A stretch of 64,000 bases of DNA from Ephydatia muelleri (GCA_013339895.1 JABACO010000018.1:4569911-4633910), one strand, 5' to 3'. Shown: positions 1 to 15,780, counted from the first letter of the stretch. Numbers and translations are program-made. The notes: a model not told the origin generated them from the letters alone.

Positions 1-983
1 CTTCAAAGCTGCCACTTTGATTTGGCTCCTGTACAGTTCAGAGATGGCCTAGCTCTGCGCTACATGTTGCGGGATCGTAATTTAGACTCCTGTTGTGACA
101 TCACTTTGCTATTTGTTTTGCAACTGAGGCAACAGCAGCGCTCCAATAATTGAGGCTGATGCATGATGGTGTGTTGACCTTCGAAATGAGACTCGCCGCA
201 GACAGTGTGGGCGGGGGGATTGAAATATGGGCCAATCATAAGAATGTGTGGATTGTGTGACAGGTAGTGGTGGAAGCTATCTAGCCAATTGATCTGCTCT
301 GTTGCTTGTGCTAGGCATGTTGGATGCTGATGAGGTATTTGTGACATCCATCTAATCTGCCAGCCAAATGCGATGGTTGTGGAGCTAATTTCACCCTCCA
401 ACATGCCCTAGACTGTAAGAAGGGGGGACTTGTTATACTACGCCACAATGAGATTCGTGACTGCATTGGTGATCTTGCCAGTCAGGTGTGGCCCCAAGTT
501 ATAAAGGAGCCTATTGTAAATGAAGCTACTGCCACCTCAAGTGATCCAGGACTAAGGCTTGACCTGGGAATCAGAGGTGTTTGGCAACCACAGGTGGAGG
601 CGTTGTTTGATGTCCGTGTCATAGACACTGACGCCCCATCTCACTGCCATCGAGTACCTAATGCCATTCTTGAATCCAGCTCACAGGAGAAGAAGAGAAT
701 GTACAAAAAGGCAGTTGAAGACAGAAGAGGCACCTTCACCTCATTTGTCCTTTCCGTGGATGGACTACTTCACAAAGAGGCTAGTCACTTCATTAAACAC
801 ATGGCCACTGCTCTGTCTTCAAAGTGGGACAAAGCCTATTCTATCACCAGCAGCTACATCAGATCACGGCTCGCTTTTGCAAGGGTTCGAGCAGTGAACC
901 TCTGTCTTAGAGGATCCCGCACCAAATGGAGAAGTGGGCTGGGGTTTGATGATGGTGCTCCTCTGGCCTCATTCATGGAGTAA
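1..983 (+). pseudogene. Reverse-transcriptase element, C-terminal region (relic)
   Basis: This is the 3' end of a retroelement ORF of a family common in sponges and cnidarians, where a conserved region follows the reverse transcriptase. An opening stretch (bases 1-63) reads CHFDLAPVQFRDGLALRYM. After an unmatched or interrupted part, a long open stretch from about 340 to the stop at 981-983 reads CDGCGANFTLQHALDCKKGG, then RHNEIRD, GVWQPQVEALFDVRVIDTDA, SFVLSVDGLLHKEA and CLRGSRTKWRS. The CxxC...H...C cluster looks zinc-binding. The catalytic YxDD region lies outside the window. The frame is broken around 165-340, so this is a fragment and not a gene. The element class (probably non-LTR) is inferred. 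Confidence 0.7.
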
Positions 984-1374
984 ATTTTTTTTGACTTATT
1001 ATTTCTCTTTTTAATTACTTAAGTATCATCTAATTGTATGTATTTCATGTTTTTTAAAGTATTGTTAAAAGACCAATGGTTGCAATTGCCTTTCAGCAAT
1101 ATATTTATTATTTTAAATTAATAATCAAATTCCATGTGCCAATAAACAGTCATAAATACACTGCCAAATAAATTTCAAGTCTGTATCCTGAGAAAAAATT
1201 GCCAGTTCAGTATAATCAATTCCAAGTATTACTCTTATCCAATAACAAGATGGCCAAACGAATTCTTCTCCTACTGATTTTTTTTTTGTTTCTAATTCTA
1301 ATCCAAATACAATAATATACAAAACAATGCATAAAATCAAAAGTGTTACTGATAGATATTTAGACTGAGGATGG

Positions 1375-1850
1375 TATCTTACCCTCAGCAATGGCAAGGG
1401 TAAGGTCATGTTCGTAAATAGGGTGGCGATGTGATGACTTGCTTCCACGAATGCACAGGACAGCAGCACGAAGGGAAGCATAAGAGAGTCAAGTGCGTAG
1501 CCAGCTAACTACAAGAGAATAAGGTTTGTCCTGCTTGATGGAAATCTTGTCTGCCAAACGCCTGTAAAATGTTGAACACTCACGAGCCATTCCTCCTGTT
1601 GTACTAAAAACCAGTGGTGTAAAGACCCCATGCTCAACCTCTTTCACTCGTTGACTATATTGTCGCTTTTTTTCCGATTCATGTCTGTGGTATATTGCTG
1701 GCAAGTCCATGGAACAGTAGCTTGGTGCATTAGGGTGGAAAACCCTTACATCAAAATAAGCATACTGACCACGATTCCAAAACCCCCTAGCACGTATATC
1801 AAGACGTGAATTCTCATCAGTGTTGGCAGATTTGTGGTGAAAGCCTTCAC
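1375..1850 (-). pseudogene. RT-element C-terminal relic inside the DHX16 last intron, copy A
   Basis: On the minus strand the stretch reads SANTDENSRLDIRARGFW, then DVRVFHPNAPSYC, YHRHESEKKRQYSQRVKEVE, FTPLVFSTTGGM and PYSLVVSWLRT, followed by an in-frame TGA and then LSYASLRAAVLCIRGS. It is the same kind of retroelement C-terminal region as at 1-983 but a different subfamily. The identical nonsense codon occurs in the second copy at 28270-28750, so the element was dead before the surrounding block was duplicated. It lies between DHX16 exon 29 and the position of exon 30. Confidence 0.65.
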
Positions 1851-2065
1851 CATTCAGTGGTTGTATGAATTAGATCGTTATAAAAAATTCATTTTTACAT
1901 GTATTTAATGACATGCAACCTTGATTTGGTTGAATTGTGGTCATTGTCTAAATAGCACAGTTTATTGAACATAAATGACAAAGATTACATTAAAATTCCT
2001 CATTCCAACCATGTACCATCATTTTGCATCAAAACTCATTCTTGCAACGAAACATTCACTATTAC

Positions 2066-6149
<4,084 letters not shown>

Positions 6150-6507
6150 CTGAAGGAGGGTACAAGTGCAGTTTACAAGGAATTTATAAAGTAGCCATGG
6201 AAGGTTGAATAGAATGAGTACCATGCAGGACCCAAGCTGTGGAACCTATGTAGGGTTGGCTCCGTGGGCATGTTTTCGAATGAGCGTTTTAGAAGCGTTT
6301 CCTCCACTGGCCCACTAGCATATACATGTAATCTACGAAACACCCGACAAATATATACAACATGCGTTTCGTTAAACAGTGCCATTTTCGTGGCGCAATA
6401 GTTCAGCACTTCAATATCTGTTTCTCCTTCTTCGTTTCATCACGTGTAATGCGCATTAAGAACATCGTACGAAGACGAAATAAATATCAAATTGTACATT
6501 TTTCTTC

Positions 6508-6986
6508 TTAATGTCTAATGTCCGGGGCATCATCCCGGGGGTACGTTTGTACATGTACACCCAGGTGTAGGGAAATTCAGATTACTGCCATTTTGTTACT
6601 GTGCACCAGAACTGAAATCCAACAGCACATACAGTATACATGTATGTTTGACATGCAATGTTAGCTCTGGGCTGAAATCGGTGAGGGCTAGTTCCTTCTA
6701 CAAACTTCTAACCAGTTTTCCAAAGTGAAGCTCTCCCAGCCACACCTAGCATATACCTGGCATGTCTCAGAGAACCTCACTTTGGAAACTTGGTTAGATG
6801 TTATTAGAAGGAAATAGACCTTACCTATTTCCGTCCAGAGCTAAAAATGCACGACAGACATGTACATGCTCTTGGATTTCATTTCTGGTGGACAGTTACA
6901 AAGTAATGTTATTCTGAATGTCCGTACATCTACATCTATGTGTACACACGTACCCTTGGGATGACACCCAGGACATTAGACATTAA
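6508..6986. mobile_element. Foldback MITE with TTAA target sites (copy A)
   Basis: A 479-bp palindromic element. The left end is TTAATGTCTAATGTCC and the right end is its complement GGACATTAGACATTAA, both starting at TTAA. Inner parts of the arms also pair imperfectly, for example CTAGTTCCTTCTA with its counterpart around 6795-6830. TTAA targets are typical of piggyBac-type transposons, so a non-autonomous piggyBac-like element is the likely class. The orthologous copy sits at 34178-34646, and a relative with the same ends at 55295-55967. It lies just 5' of DHX16 exon 16. Confidence 0.65.
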
Positions 6987-8332
6987 GATTTACTATCACT
7001 TCAGTAACGACAAAATCTTCTTTCCAGCTGAAGAATTGATTTTTTCCCTTATATGCACATGTATAGCAGGTGCACATTCCTTAATGATTGCCAGGTAGTC
7101 TCGTACCCAGACCCAAATGTATGTAAGCATTATGCCTATGTACACAGGTTCTGGCCAATACATCTAAGGAATTTGTTCTGGTCTGTCAGAATATTAATGC
7201 TCCAACCAGAATTAATATGCCCCATATGCAAATATGAAGAAATGTTTTTTTCTCCCCTAGGTACCTTTCCTTCACAGTTTACAAAGTGCACCCACAACAT
7301 CTACTGTAATAGTATTGTGTTAACATGACTGTGCCTCAAGACAACAGTAGTTGGTATGTCTGGAACCACAAAGCCACAAAACAGTATCATGATCATGCCA
7401 TCACATATGATCACCTCATTACCAATGATGTTTACCACCCTAACCAAAAACCTACATGTACATGTACCACTTCAGACTGTTGTGACATTTGTTCAGAATA
7501 CTTGTGTTGAATGTGATTTATCACAGTGGATGAGCTTTAAGAAAATCATGAGCTAATCAATGTTGTTCCTCAGTGATGTTGCCAAGAGTATAGAAAAATT
7601 AATATATCTACAAGCTTTTGAGTAACTGTAGGTCTTTTAGGGGAGTTAACCAATAAAGAAATAAACAAATAATCAGCTTTAAGAAAATCAGGGAACCACA
7701 CTTCATGGCAGCACTCGCTAAGAAACATTCTCCAGAACCATTTCCACACCACCCAGGAAGCAGTATCAACTTTCGTTCCATTTGACTAGTTGTGCATGGA
7801 TTACCAGGCACACTTTTTGACTTTTCTTGGCACGAACTCCGTTCCAGACTACAAGACCCAGGTTTTCCTCACCAATCAATTGTGAGTTATATGTTACATA
7901 ACAATTGTGACGTATGAACATTTTTGTGTGGCCACGAATGTACAGAATTTGTCAGTTGTGAAGTGCTGGCATCTGGCTTGACCACGTGCACGCTTCGGTC
8001 ACAAATTCACAAAAGCTTTGCGTCACGAATTTAATTGCTGAGCAGTAGGAACCATAGCATTGTGAAGAATGAACAGTTTTCTCGTCGCTATCCATGCAGG
8101 CTCTAGTAATCCGGATATCGCGTGATGTATATGTATTGGATATCACTGTGAATTTCATGCTAAATAAAAGCAAAAAAGCGGCTGGGGCTTCGCCCCAGAC
8201 CCCAATGGGGGAGCTATCAGCGCTCCCCTAAAACCCCCTTGCTGTCACGGGAGGGGGCACGCCCCCTCCCGTACCCTCCCCCAGTTGTGAATATATTTAT
8301 CAGACCCTAAATCCTGGATCCGCCCCTGGCTC
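6987..8332. other. Non-coding stretch of block A; GC-rich element end at 8180-8330
   Basis: No gene is visible. 6987-7950 is also present in block A-prime (about 34647-35600), with small indels. From about 7980 the two copies differ. A has an AT-rich part and then a GC-rich tract (8180-8330) with short self-complementary words such as GGGGCTTCGCCCC and GGGGGAGC...GCTCCCC, ending near TGGATCCGCCCCTGG. This looks like the end of a non-autonomous transposon. A-prime has an unrelated segment here containing a 47-bp tandem duplication. Confidence 0.45.
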
Positions 8333-8499
8333 AGCGGCTTTCAGAGTTGACCAAGGAAAAGAAAAAGGCTCGTTACAATGAGAACCCTGAGTTTAATGAA
8401 GAGTGCCAACTAACAACAAACAATCACTGGCATCGAAACAAGCAAGGTACCAAGAAGACCCCGAGTCCATGCAAGTGTGCTCGGTACCAATAAAAAAAC
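8333..8499 (+). pseudogene. Relic of an RYxxxPE-repeat coding sequence beside the minisatellite
   Basis: Read on the plus strand, the sequence gives LSELTKEKKKARYNENPEFN and then, in a shifted frame, ARYQEDPESMQVCS. Repeated Arg-Tyr-x-x-x-Pro-Glu motifs like these occur in large repeat-rich proteins of sponges and cnidarians, some associated with Helitron-type elements. The first units of the adjoining 29-bp minisatellite continue as ALYDDGPEAKHC, so the minisatellite may have grown out of such a motif. The same left flank is at about 36042-36225. Only fragments remain. Confidence 0.4.
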
Positions 8500-8890
8500 T
8501 CGACTCCAAGCACTGTACGATGATGGTCCCGAGGCCAAGCACTGTACAATGATGGTCCCGAGACCAAGCACTGTACGATGATGATCCCGAGGCCAAGCAC
8601 TGTACGATGATGGTCCCGAGACCAAGCACTGTACAATGATGGTCCCAAGGCCAAGCACTGTACAATGAAGGTCCCGAGGCCAAGCACTGTACGATGATGG
8701 TCCCGAGACCAAGCACTGTACGATGATGATCCCGAGGCCAAGCACTGTACGATGATAGTCCCGAGACCAAGCACTGTACAATGATGGTCTCGAGGCCAAG
8801 CACTGTACAATGAAGGTCCCGAGGCCAAGCACTGTACAATGAAGGTCCCGAGGCCAAGCACTGTACAATGAAGGTCCCGAGGCCAAGCTC
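8500..8890. repeat. 29-bp minisatellite, block A (about 13 units)
   Basis: The tandem unit is 29 bp: aagcactgtac, then (a/g)atgatggt, then cccgaggcc, with scattered substitutions. Because 29 is not a multiple of 3 and the unit has no minus-strand stop in any frame, all three minus-strand frames stay open across the array. Those reading frames are by-products, not genes. Related arrays lie at 36225-36695 and 44400-45405. The right flank here (from 8891) is unlike the flank of the other two, so homology between the blocks ends inside this array. Confidence 0.95.
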
Positions 8891-10254
8891 CTGTCATGCA
8901 ACTAAGGTGTTGCATGACAGGACAGGGCTTCCCTTGGACCAACAGCTGTATACCGTATGGGCATTGTGATACTAATCTGACCTGGTGTTGTTATAGGCGC
9001 CCAAAGGTACTGTATTAACAAAGGTCATGTTTACATTGCACAATAACATGTGTACATCTTACAGATCATGTGACTATGAATTCAATTGTGGTTGAATGGT
9101 GTTAGGTTTGGGGTGGGGGAGAGTCATGGTATGCTGACATGGTTATAAAATGAATATACTCTATGTGATAGGCTTATACTCCAATTTGCATGCCTTTAGC
9201 ATGTTTACTTTAAGCGTACAAAGTTTTGTGTCATAGCGCATCACTTGGATCCAGTTATTAATCATACGAAGTATTATTGTAGTCATATATCAATGATAGC
9301 AGTACTCATTTGAACCTACACGAAGAGTCCATGTCAAAGACAGTACATAACTTAAACCCTCCACCTGCGAGCCGTCTTGGAAATACATTGTGGTGTTCTT
9401 GTGCGCAGTGTATTCCACAATGTATGAGTGTGCGTGCTGCCGGGAGTTGGAGGATGTAATGTGTATATTATCACAAGAATTGGTCAGGTTGACCTGCATT
9501 GTGGATCACCCTGAGTTTGCCACTGTCTGCTTAAACCCGCTAGTGCTTCGTGTTGCGTTAGCTGGAACCGTCGCAATGAGAGGGGAAAGAATTCCGTTGC
9601 CTCTAGAACGAAACCCCTTTGTCGTGCTTGTACACTGTACTGAAGCAACCACTAACAGCACAGAAAACACCCATTTGTAAAATGCAAATAATATTTTATA
9701 CCGTAACACGCATTTGCAAGTGACGTGATGTCACATGACTAATTTTGTATTCAAAAGTTGAATATCATGAAAACGAAACATAAAAAACAAAAACCAAAAA
9801 AAACAAAACCTACATACTACACTAGTGATTATCTTTCATATGAAGGGCACTTGTTTTTCCATGTCAGCCTCCCTTTAAATATGTATGTATACCACGTCTG
9901 TTGTAGGTCTGGACAGTGGCTCTATTAGTTATCATTTCTTGAACTGATATGTTGTGCATTTATGCACAGATTGAAAACAATCCCACATATGAAAAACATG
10001 CCTAGTACAGGTCATCCTTAGAGGGAGTTGAGTCATTCATTAGTCTTGAATATTTTGGTCACAGTTTCAATCATTGGTCTCCATAAAACGAATTGAAATT
10101 GTAGATTTATAATGAATCCTGTTTCAATTTGATTGGTTAGTGTAATGTTACATTAATGTATTATAAAAAATAATGGCACACAAACGTGCAACCAAACAGA
10201 TGTTTATACATCCTGTGATTAGCCACCTAGCCTTGCCAGCAGGGCCATGGCATT
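8891..10254. other. No clear gene; possible small secreted-protein ORF at 9506-9709 (-)
   Basis: Mostly AT-rich non-coding sequence. On the minus strand, 9709-9506 opens with MLRYKILFAFYKWVFSVLLV, a basic start followed by a hydrophobic run like a signal peptide, then about 40 polar residues to a stop. Another 69 codons (9499-9290) are open in a different frame. A one-base error or a small intron could link them, but nothing recognisable is encoded. Confidence that this is a gene is low. Confidence 0.25.
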
Positions 10255-11610
10255 TGACCCACACTAAGGTAATTACAACAAAGTCATCTTTTTGCATAAT
10301 TGTCCAGTATAGAAGTACCATTTTTCATATATCTTTTCATTTCAGTACATGTACCCTATGTTGTATGGTTTTGAAATACTGTCTGTTGAATATTTAAATA
10401 TCTTTGAAAACTTAGTCAGTTCAACTGGGTATAGCTTTATCCATGTCAAAATTATGTCCAAATCTATTGCACAACATAATTGTTGCCATGGTGACCTACC
10501 CACAAGCAATTAATTTCATATTATGCTACCATTGTGGCTGTGGTTTGCCATGATTATAATTAAATTGGTAATTGCACAGAATTATAAATTGGGCATGAAG
10601 CCAAACTTTCACCATAGGTAGCTGCTAATGCTCCTAGCATAAAATACTGATCAACCCTTGCCTGGGACATTCTTTCAAAGGGCTGGCAGCCATGTTTTAC
10701 CCTCCTTTGTATAGGGCAATTTACACAATTGTTGGAGAGCTGTCATAAAATAAACTGTACTGCCACAACTTTACACCTGCTAGTTTACACCTATACCAAC
10801 AACTGATCAACACTAAGTACAGGTGTTACTAAACAGTATTGATAGTGTGTATGAAGAGTCATGCTGGCATGGCTATGTACTTAGTGTTGATCAGTTTGAT
10901 TGTGTTGTCACAGTGAAGCTCACTTACCACCCAGCTCATTTCTGTTTCCTGATGTCATGGACATAGATCCCCTCGGATATTCTAATATAACTCAAGTGGA
11001 CCCATGACAATGTATTTACACTGAGCAGCAAAAAATAAATGCAGCTGCAACCTCTCAGCTGAACATCATAGCATGTGTAAAGTTGTGGCAGTACAGTTTA
11101 TGCTCTCCAACAGCTGTGTAAACTGCACTAAAGAAGCACAATTACAAGGGAGGATAAAACATGACTGCCAGCCCTTTGAAGGGATCTCCCAGCCCAGGGC
11201 ATAGTCCACCCAGAAAATTGATCAGTATTTTATGTTAGGAGGATTAGCAGCTACCGATGGTGAAAGTTTGGCTTTATAATTCTGTGCAATTACCAATTTA
11301 ATTATAATCCTGGCAAACCACAGCCACAATGATTAGCAAGTATCAAATTAATTGCTTGCGGGTAGGTCTCCATGGCAATAATATTTTTGTGCAATAGATC
11401 TGAACATAATTTTGGCATGGATAAAGCTATGCCCAACCAAACCGACTAAGTTTTCAAAGAAATTTAAATATTCAACAGGCTGTATTTCAAAAACCATGCA
11501 ACATGGGGTATTACACATGTGCAGTGTATTTTTATAGGGAAAACTTCAATACTAGACAATGATGCAAAAAGGTGGCTCAATTTGTATATGGAATTACCCA
11601 CTAATGTGAG
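10255..11610. repeat. Degenerate 1.35-kb inverted repeat (foldback element)
   Basis: The left arm (about 10255-10850) and right arm (about 10870-11610) are imperfect reverse complements. Matching pairs include TGCATAATTGTCC (about 10295) with GACAATGATGCA (about 11555), GCTTTATCCATG (10432) with CATGGATAAAGC (11415), AGCTGCTAATGC with the GGATTAGCAGCT part near 11245, and TACTTAGTGTTGATCAG (10878) with CTGATCAACACTAAGTA (10804). The arms have drifted by many substitutions and short indels, so the element is old. It lies just upstream of the visible PIGU exons. Confidence 0.75.
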
Positions 11611-12097
11611 GTTGAGACGACCATAGAGGCTGGAGAGCACCTAGCTTTTTTGTGTGACGTTCGAATAGCTAGAAGTGATGCCAGATGAGTTAGTGAGTCA
11701 TGTACCTCCCCCAAGCTCCCCTCCCCAGCACCATATGCAAATACTATTATTAAAAACCATACCGATATTTAAAACTAATAATCATCATTTAATGAGCTAA
11801 TTTTATGACCATTTATAACTGTTGTGCTCTTTCTGAACACCTGTATGTATGCATAGATTTGGTAAAAGCATTTTTAGAACAGCCTTTCTGATTTTTGCAA
11901 CTGATTGAGGCCATTTGTACACGTGCATGTTCTTTTCCCCCTTTGAAATGTTTGTGCTCAATGTTATGCACTAATACACCTACTCTGATGTGACACTGGG
12001 CAAGACAGGTGTGTATAGAAGATTCATGCATACTGCACATGTACTGTATAGTAAGGTTGGTTAGTGCAAGAATTTATGACTTCTTTTTTGTGATTAG
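11611..12097. other. No gene seen; presumed PIGU intron
   Basis: AT-rich stretch without a convincing exon, ending in the polypyrimidine-rich acceptor TTCTTTTTTGTGATTAG at 12097 that precedes the first visible PIGU exon. Confidence 0.4.
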
Positions 12098-13656
12098 GAT
12101 GGCCGACTGCTTGGATCATTGAAGTACCTTCTCTGGTGTTCAGTCTGGGGAGGAACCATTCTGTTCATTTCCTACAGGGTTACTGGCTCATGGGACTACT
12201 TGCAAGCAGTCTATGGAATAATGTAAGTCCTTTGTGGAATGTTATGAATTACTTATTGACATGTGTACAAGTAGCTCAATGTTTGTTACATGCCCATTGT
12301 GGGTGGGACATTCTGTTTGATGTGATGTCATTGTATGGCAGAAATAAGTGCAGGAGCACATGCTGCCCTATATGGTAATGTGGTAATTTTTCTCCACATG
12401 CAGGCTGACAGTGTCTGACCTCACTCCAAACGTTGGTCTCTTCTGGTACTTCTTCACAGAGGCGTTTGAACACTTCCGAGTGTTCTTTCTCTGTGTCTTT
12501 CAGATCAATGCCTTCATCTATGTCCTGCCTCTCTCAGTCAGGTTCAGGTTAGCCCTGGTCTGCTCAGGTCTGCATAGCTGTACACCTCCATTGCCCACTA
12601 TGCAGTGACCAGCCATTGTTCCTTACCTATATACTGCTGTCCTTGATGGCTCTGTTCAAGTCCTACCCCTGTGTGGGGGACCTGACCCTCCCCCTGGCCC
12701 TCCTCCCCCTCTGGTCCCACACCTTCTCATGTGAGTGGCTCTGTGTGTGTGATAGCCCATTGTGACCTCTGACCTCCCTGTCTGGGCATGTACATGTGTG
12801 TTATTACATAAACATGTGCCATTTTTGTAAGCCTACATGTATGTATGATGTACAGTAAATGTATGATGTATTTTCTTGGGTGGCAATTTTGTTGCCTAAA
12901 TTAAAAGGCACCCACCAAGATACATGTGCAATGTACATGTATATACTCGTGAAATATATGCTGGCATCATCAGCAGTACGATAATCGACTCTTGGATCAT
13001 TGATAGGTTTCAGATAGTCATGCCTCTGCTACCACATTCACACATACACATCGTTAGAGTGTTCAATTTTCCTTGTTCTAAATTTCCATGGGTTTAATTC
13101 TGGACAAGTTTTACCAGTATACATTTGGTGATGAAATTACGGGAACACGTGGGCTGTTTTTGGCTACAGTTACAGCTGTAACTAAGAAGCCCTGTGCATG
13201 TGTGCATGATTGTGAGTTGAAAGTTGGGGTTTCAATATCATTTTTTTGAAAGCTGAATTTTCTGAATTTCCTTGGTCTCAGTCAACCATTCTTTGGCATA
13301 AACAATTCCTTAGACCTTCGCTACACTCTTGTGGTCCTCACCATGTTCCTGGTGGCATCTGTGCTGGGTCCAGTCCTCTGGTACCTCTGGATACACGCTG
13401 GGAGTGCCAACGCTAACTTCTTCTTTGCCATGACACTTGTGTACTGTCTGGCCCAGGTTGGTTGCTATGGCATTGATGTGTGCATGCTTGTGCACCTGCT
13501 AAGGCTGGAACATGGAGCCATGAAGCATCTCTTATCACACAGGTGTTTCTCATCAGTGATACCATTTATGCATTTCTGGTATACAACTACGACCTTCTCC
13601 ATGGCCTACCAAGAGTGGACAAGGATGGGAAACCCATCAAACTCAAACTGGCATAG
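12098..13656 (+). CDS. PIGU: PIG-U, GPI transamidase subunit (C-terminal five exons only)
   Basis: PIG-U is a multi-pass ER-membrane subunit of the GPI transamidase, which attaches GPI anchors to proteins. Exons: 12098-12222, 12404-12547, 12606-12730, 13314-13456, 13543-13656 (stop TAG). Every junction has GT/AG and the phases agree. Diagnostic family stretches are [50 protein letters not shown] and [20 protein letters not shown]. Hydrophobic segments alternate with short loops, as expected. Only about the last 210 residues are encoded here; the human protein has about 435. I could not find the amino-terminal exons in 8.9-12.1 kb; they may lie upstream beyond the relics, have short exons I missed, or be lost. 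Intron 3 (12731-13313) holds part of a local direct repeat. Confidence 0.9.
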
Positions 13657-13925
13657 GTTTGCGCTTCTTTGTTAGTATGAAAGTGATGCCAATGTTATTG
13701 GCAATGTGGTCTAATTGAAGTGCCTCAATTGTTGTGTGCATACACTTTCTTCTTTTGCACAAAATGTTTGCACGAAATGAATCTGAAACACGACTGCTTG
13801 TTCTGTGTGGTGCCCTGCGATTTTTATGCTTGAAATGAAGTTTTTCTAATGTGATTAATAGTTGAAAGTTGAGGTTTCAATATCATTTTGTTGAAAGCTG
13901 AATTTATTTAATTTCCTTGATCTAG
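13215..13925. repeat. Direct repeat of about 65 bp flanking the last PIGU exons
   Basis: 13215-13280 (GTTGAAAGTTGGGGTTTC onward, through TTGAAAGCTGAATTTTCTG) is repeated with few changes at 13861-13925. The first copy is just before the acceptor of PIGU exon 4 and the second is downstream of the stop codon. Confidence 0.75.
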
Positions 13926-13984
13926 TATTGCGATAATGCAATATACACAGTCACGTTCCGTAGGCACACGCATACATACTGCAT
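13657..13984. other. PIGU 3' flank, no gene seen
   Basis: AT-rich sequence after the PIGU stop. It includes the second copy of the 65-bp direct repeat. No clear polyadenylation signal or reading frame stands out. Confidence 0.4.
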
Positions 13985-14200
13985 ACACTGTATGCTCTCC
14001 CTCTGGCTCCAGGTCACACTTTGTTGGTTTCTCAGTCATACTACTTCCCAAGAGACGTAAAAGGCATACATGTTTGCAATGTGCAATGTAGTGCTCTGTA
14101 CGTATAGGTATATTAATAGAATGATCGCTACTGTCTCATGTTTAGTGCAGAAAGCATGCAAACAGTAATCACACAAAGTTACCAGTGGCTATTGCGAGAC
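13985..14200 (-). pseudogene. Relic of DHX16 exon 7 and its 5' intron
   Basis: This stretch matches the DHX16 region at 42190-42460 and 52993-53215. CTCTGGCTCCAGGTCA, then the remains of exon 7 (minus strand PTKCDLEPEGE), then the CATACATG word and CATGCAAACAGTAATCACAC follow in the same order. It is more diverged than blocks B and B-prime are from each other. The flanking exons 6 and 8 are not recognisable. It shows that fragments of this gene have been copied more than once in this neighbourhood. Confidence 0.65.
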
Positions 14201-14518
14201 CATGCAAGGTTGTCACCTTTTCATAACGAATGATGGAAAAGTATACATATAAAGGTATGACAAATGCTGATGATCCCAAAATCATTGAACTTGATGCTAA
14301 AACTGCTCACTGAACTTGTTTCCTTTACAAGATGATGAGAATGTTACAACAGGCCCTAAGTTAAGAGTCACAACGCTTGTCACAGCACCATCCAATTTCA
14401 AATGATTTGCCCTTCAACTGTGGATAAATTGTGTGCACATAACATTTATAATTAAGTGCTCAAGTCAGATACCTTTGAAAACAACATGTATTCTTCCTCA
14501 GCATTACTGTCGGGATTT

Positions 14519-14565
<47 letters not shown>
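14519..14565. repeat. (CA)n microsatellite
   Basis: Uninterrupted CA dinucleotide tract of about 46 bp. Confidence 0.97.
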
Positions 14566-14566
<1 letters not shown>

Positions 14567-14844
14567 CATACAGCTATGCTACTAATACTGCACTGTTTGC
14601 ATCACCTCGATTGAAAAGGCAAAATCCAGATTAAATTATAAGCCAAGAATAGGAGGTCAAACATAAGGACAAGGCTTACTTCAATCTAGGTCAAGCATAA
14701 AAATACATTCGTCATATTATTGTGCCTATCAATATATTGGCGCAATAGCTACTGTTGAAAATGATTAACTCTGGCTAAAGTCAGGGACCTACATGTAGTT
14801 TGAAGGCCATGGTCTTACTAGAGACCATAACCACCTGCTGATGT

Positions 14845-15120
14845 GCTCATTGCAGGGTGGGATAGCGGCAAGCCTGCTGCACTTGATATCATAGTGACAT
14901 CACCACTTACTCCTGTCATCCTGGTGTCGAATGGCGGGTGCAGTAGCCCTTGCAGCTGAGACACACAAGCACCACTTCAATGGACCAAAATGTCAGGAGT
15001 TGGGTGGACTTGTGTTTCTCTAGCAGTGGAAACCTTTGGGAACTGGGGTACAGAAGTCTTCACATGGCTGGCCTCTCATCTTGCCATTACCTTATCCCTT
15101 CCAATATCGTCAGTTAACTG
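14845..15120 (+). pseudogene. RT-element C-terminal relic (+)
   Basis: In shifting frames the plus strand reads WDSGKPAALDIIVTSPLTPV, then AETHKHHFNGPKCQELG, then CVSLAVETFGNWGTEVF and ASHLAI. This is the conserved region that follows the reverse transcriptase in retroelements of the kind seen at 1-983. Frameshifts and stops show that it is dead. Confidence 0.6.
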
Positions 15121-15167
15121 CGGCCGATTGAATAATCATGATGTGTGAAATAATACACTAATTATTG

Positions 15168-15780
15168 CTATACAATAAGGTGAGGACGGTGGCAAAGATT
15201 GGCAACTGCATTGCGTAAATGATTGTGGCATATGACGATGTCTCCCCCATGTCTGCACATCACTGTGTGGCATATGACGATATCTCCCCCATGCCTGCAC
15301 ATCATTGCATGGTGACCAAGTGAATCAAGGGAAATAGAAGGACAGAAAGGGCACATGGTCCCGTTGGAGGTGTCCAGACCAGCCACCATCTTATGGTGCG
15401 TGAAACTCATTGGGTTCTATGTGAAGCTGCATGTGGAGCTGACACAGACAAGAGACGAGCCTTGCTGGCTAGGGAAGACTAAAACAGCAAGGATTGGAAG
15501 AGATGCTCTTCAATCTTTGCAGACAAGGCTTTCTGGGTGATGGGTGATTCTAGAATAGACTCTACAGTGATGGCATTATATGTGGACACTTTAGAGTTAC
15601 TAGTATATCCTAATTGTCTGTTCAAGATGGCTGTCCTCTGCAGAGCCAAAACCAGATGAAGCCAGTGAAGATATGAAGGCAGAAGCAACATGCTGCGAGA
15701 CAGAGTGAAGACCCAGGCCACTAAACTTCAGGCCAAGCTGAGACTGGCCTCCAGGCACCATCAGGTGTTTCAATTATGGA
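15168..15780 (-). pseudogene. RT-element zinc-cluster relic (-)
   Basis: The minus strand at 15356-15168 reads CPFCPSISLDSLGHHAMMC, RHGGDIVICHNHLRN and ANLCHR, the CxxC...HH...C cluster of RT-element C-termini. The segment MCRHGGDIVICH is present twice, from an internal duplication of about 50 bp (15230-15300). Farther 5' (15721-15479) a drifted reading frame continues with SYLHWLHLVLALQ. It lies head-to-head with the plus-strand relic at 14845-15120. Confidence 0.6.
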
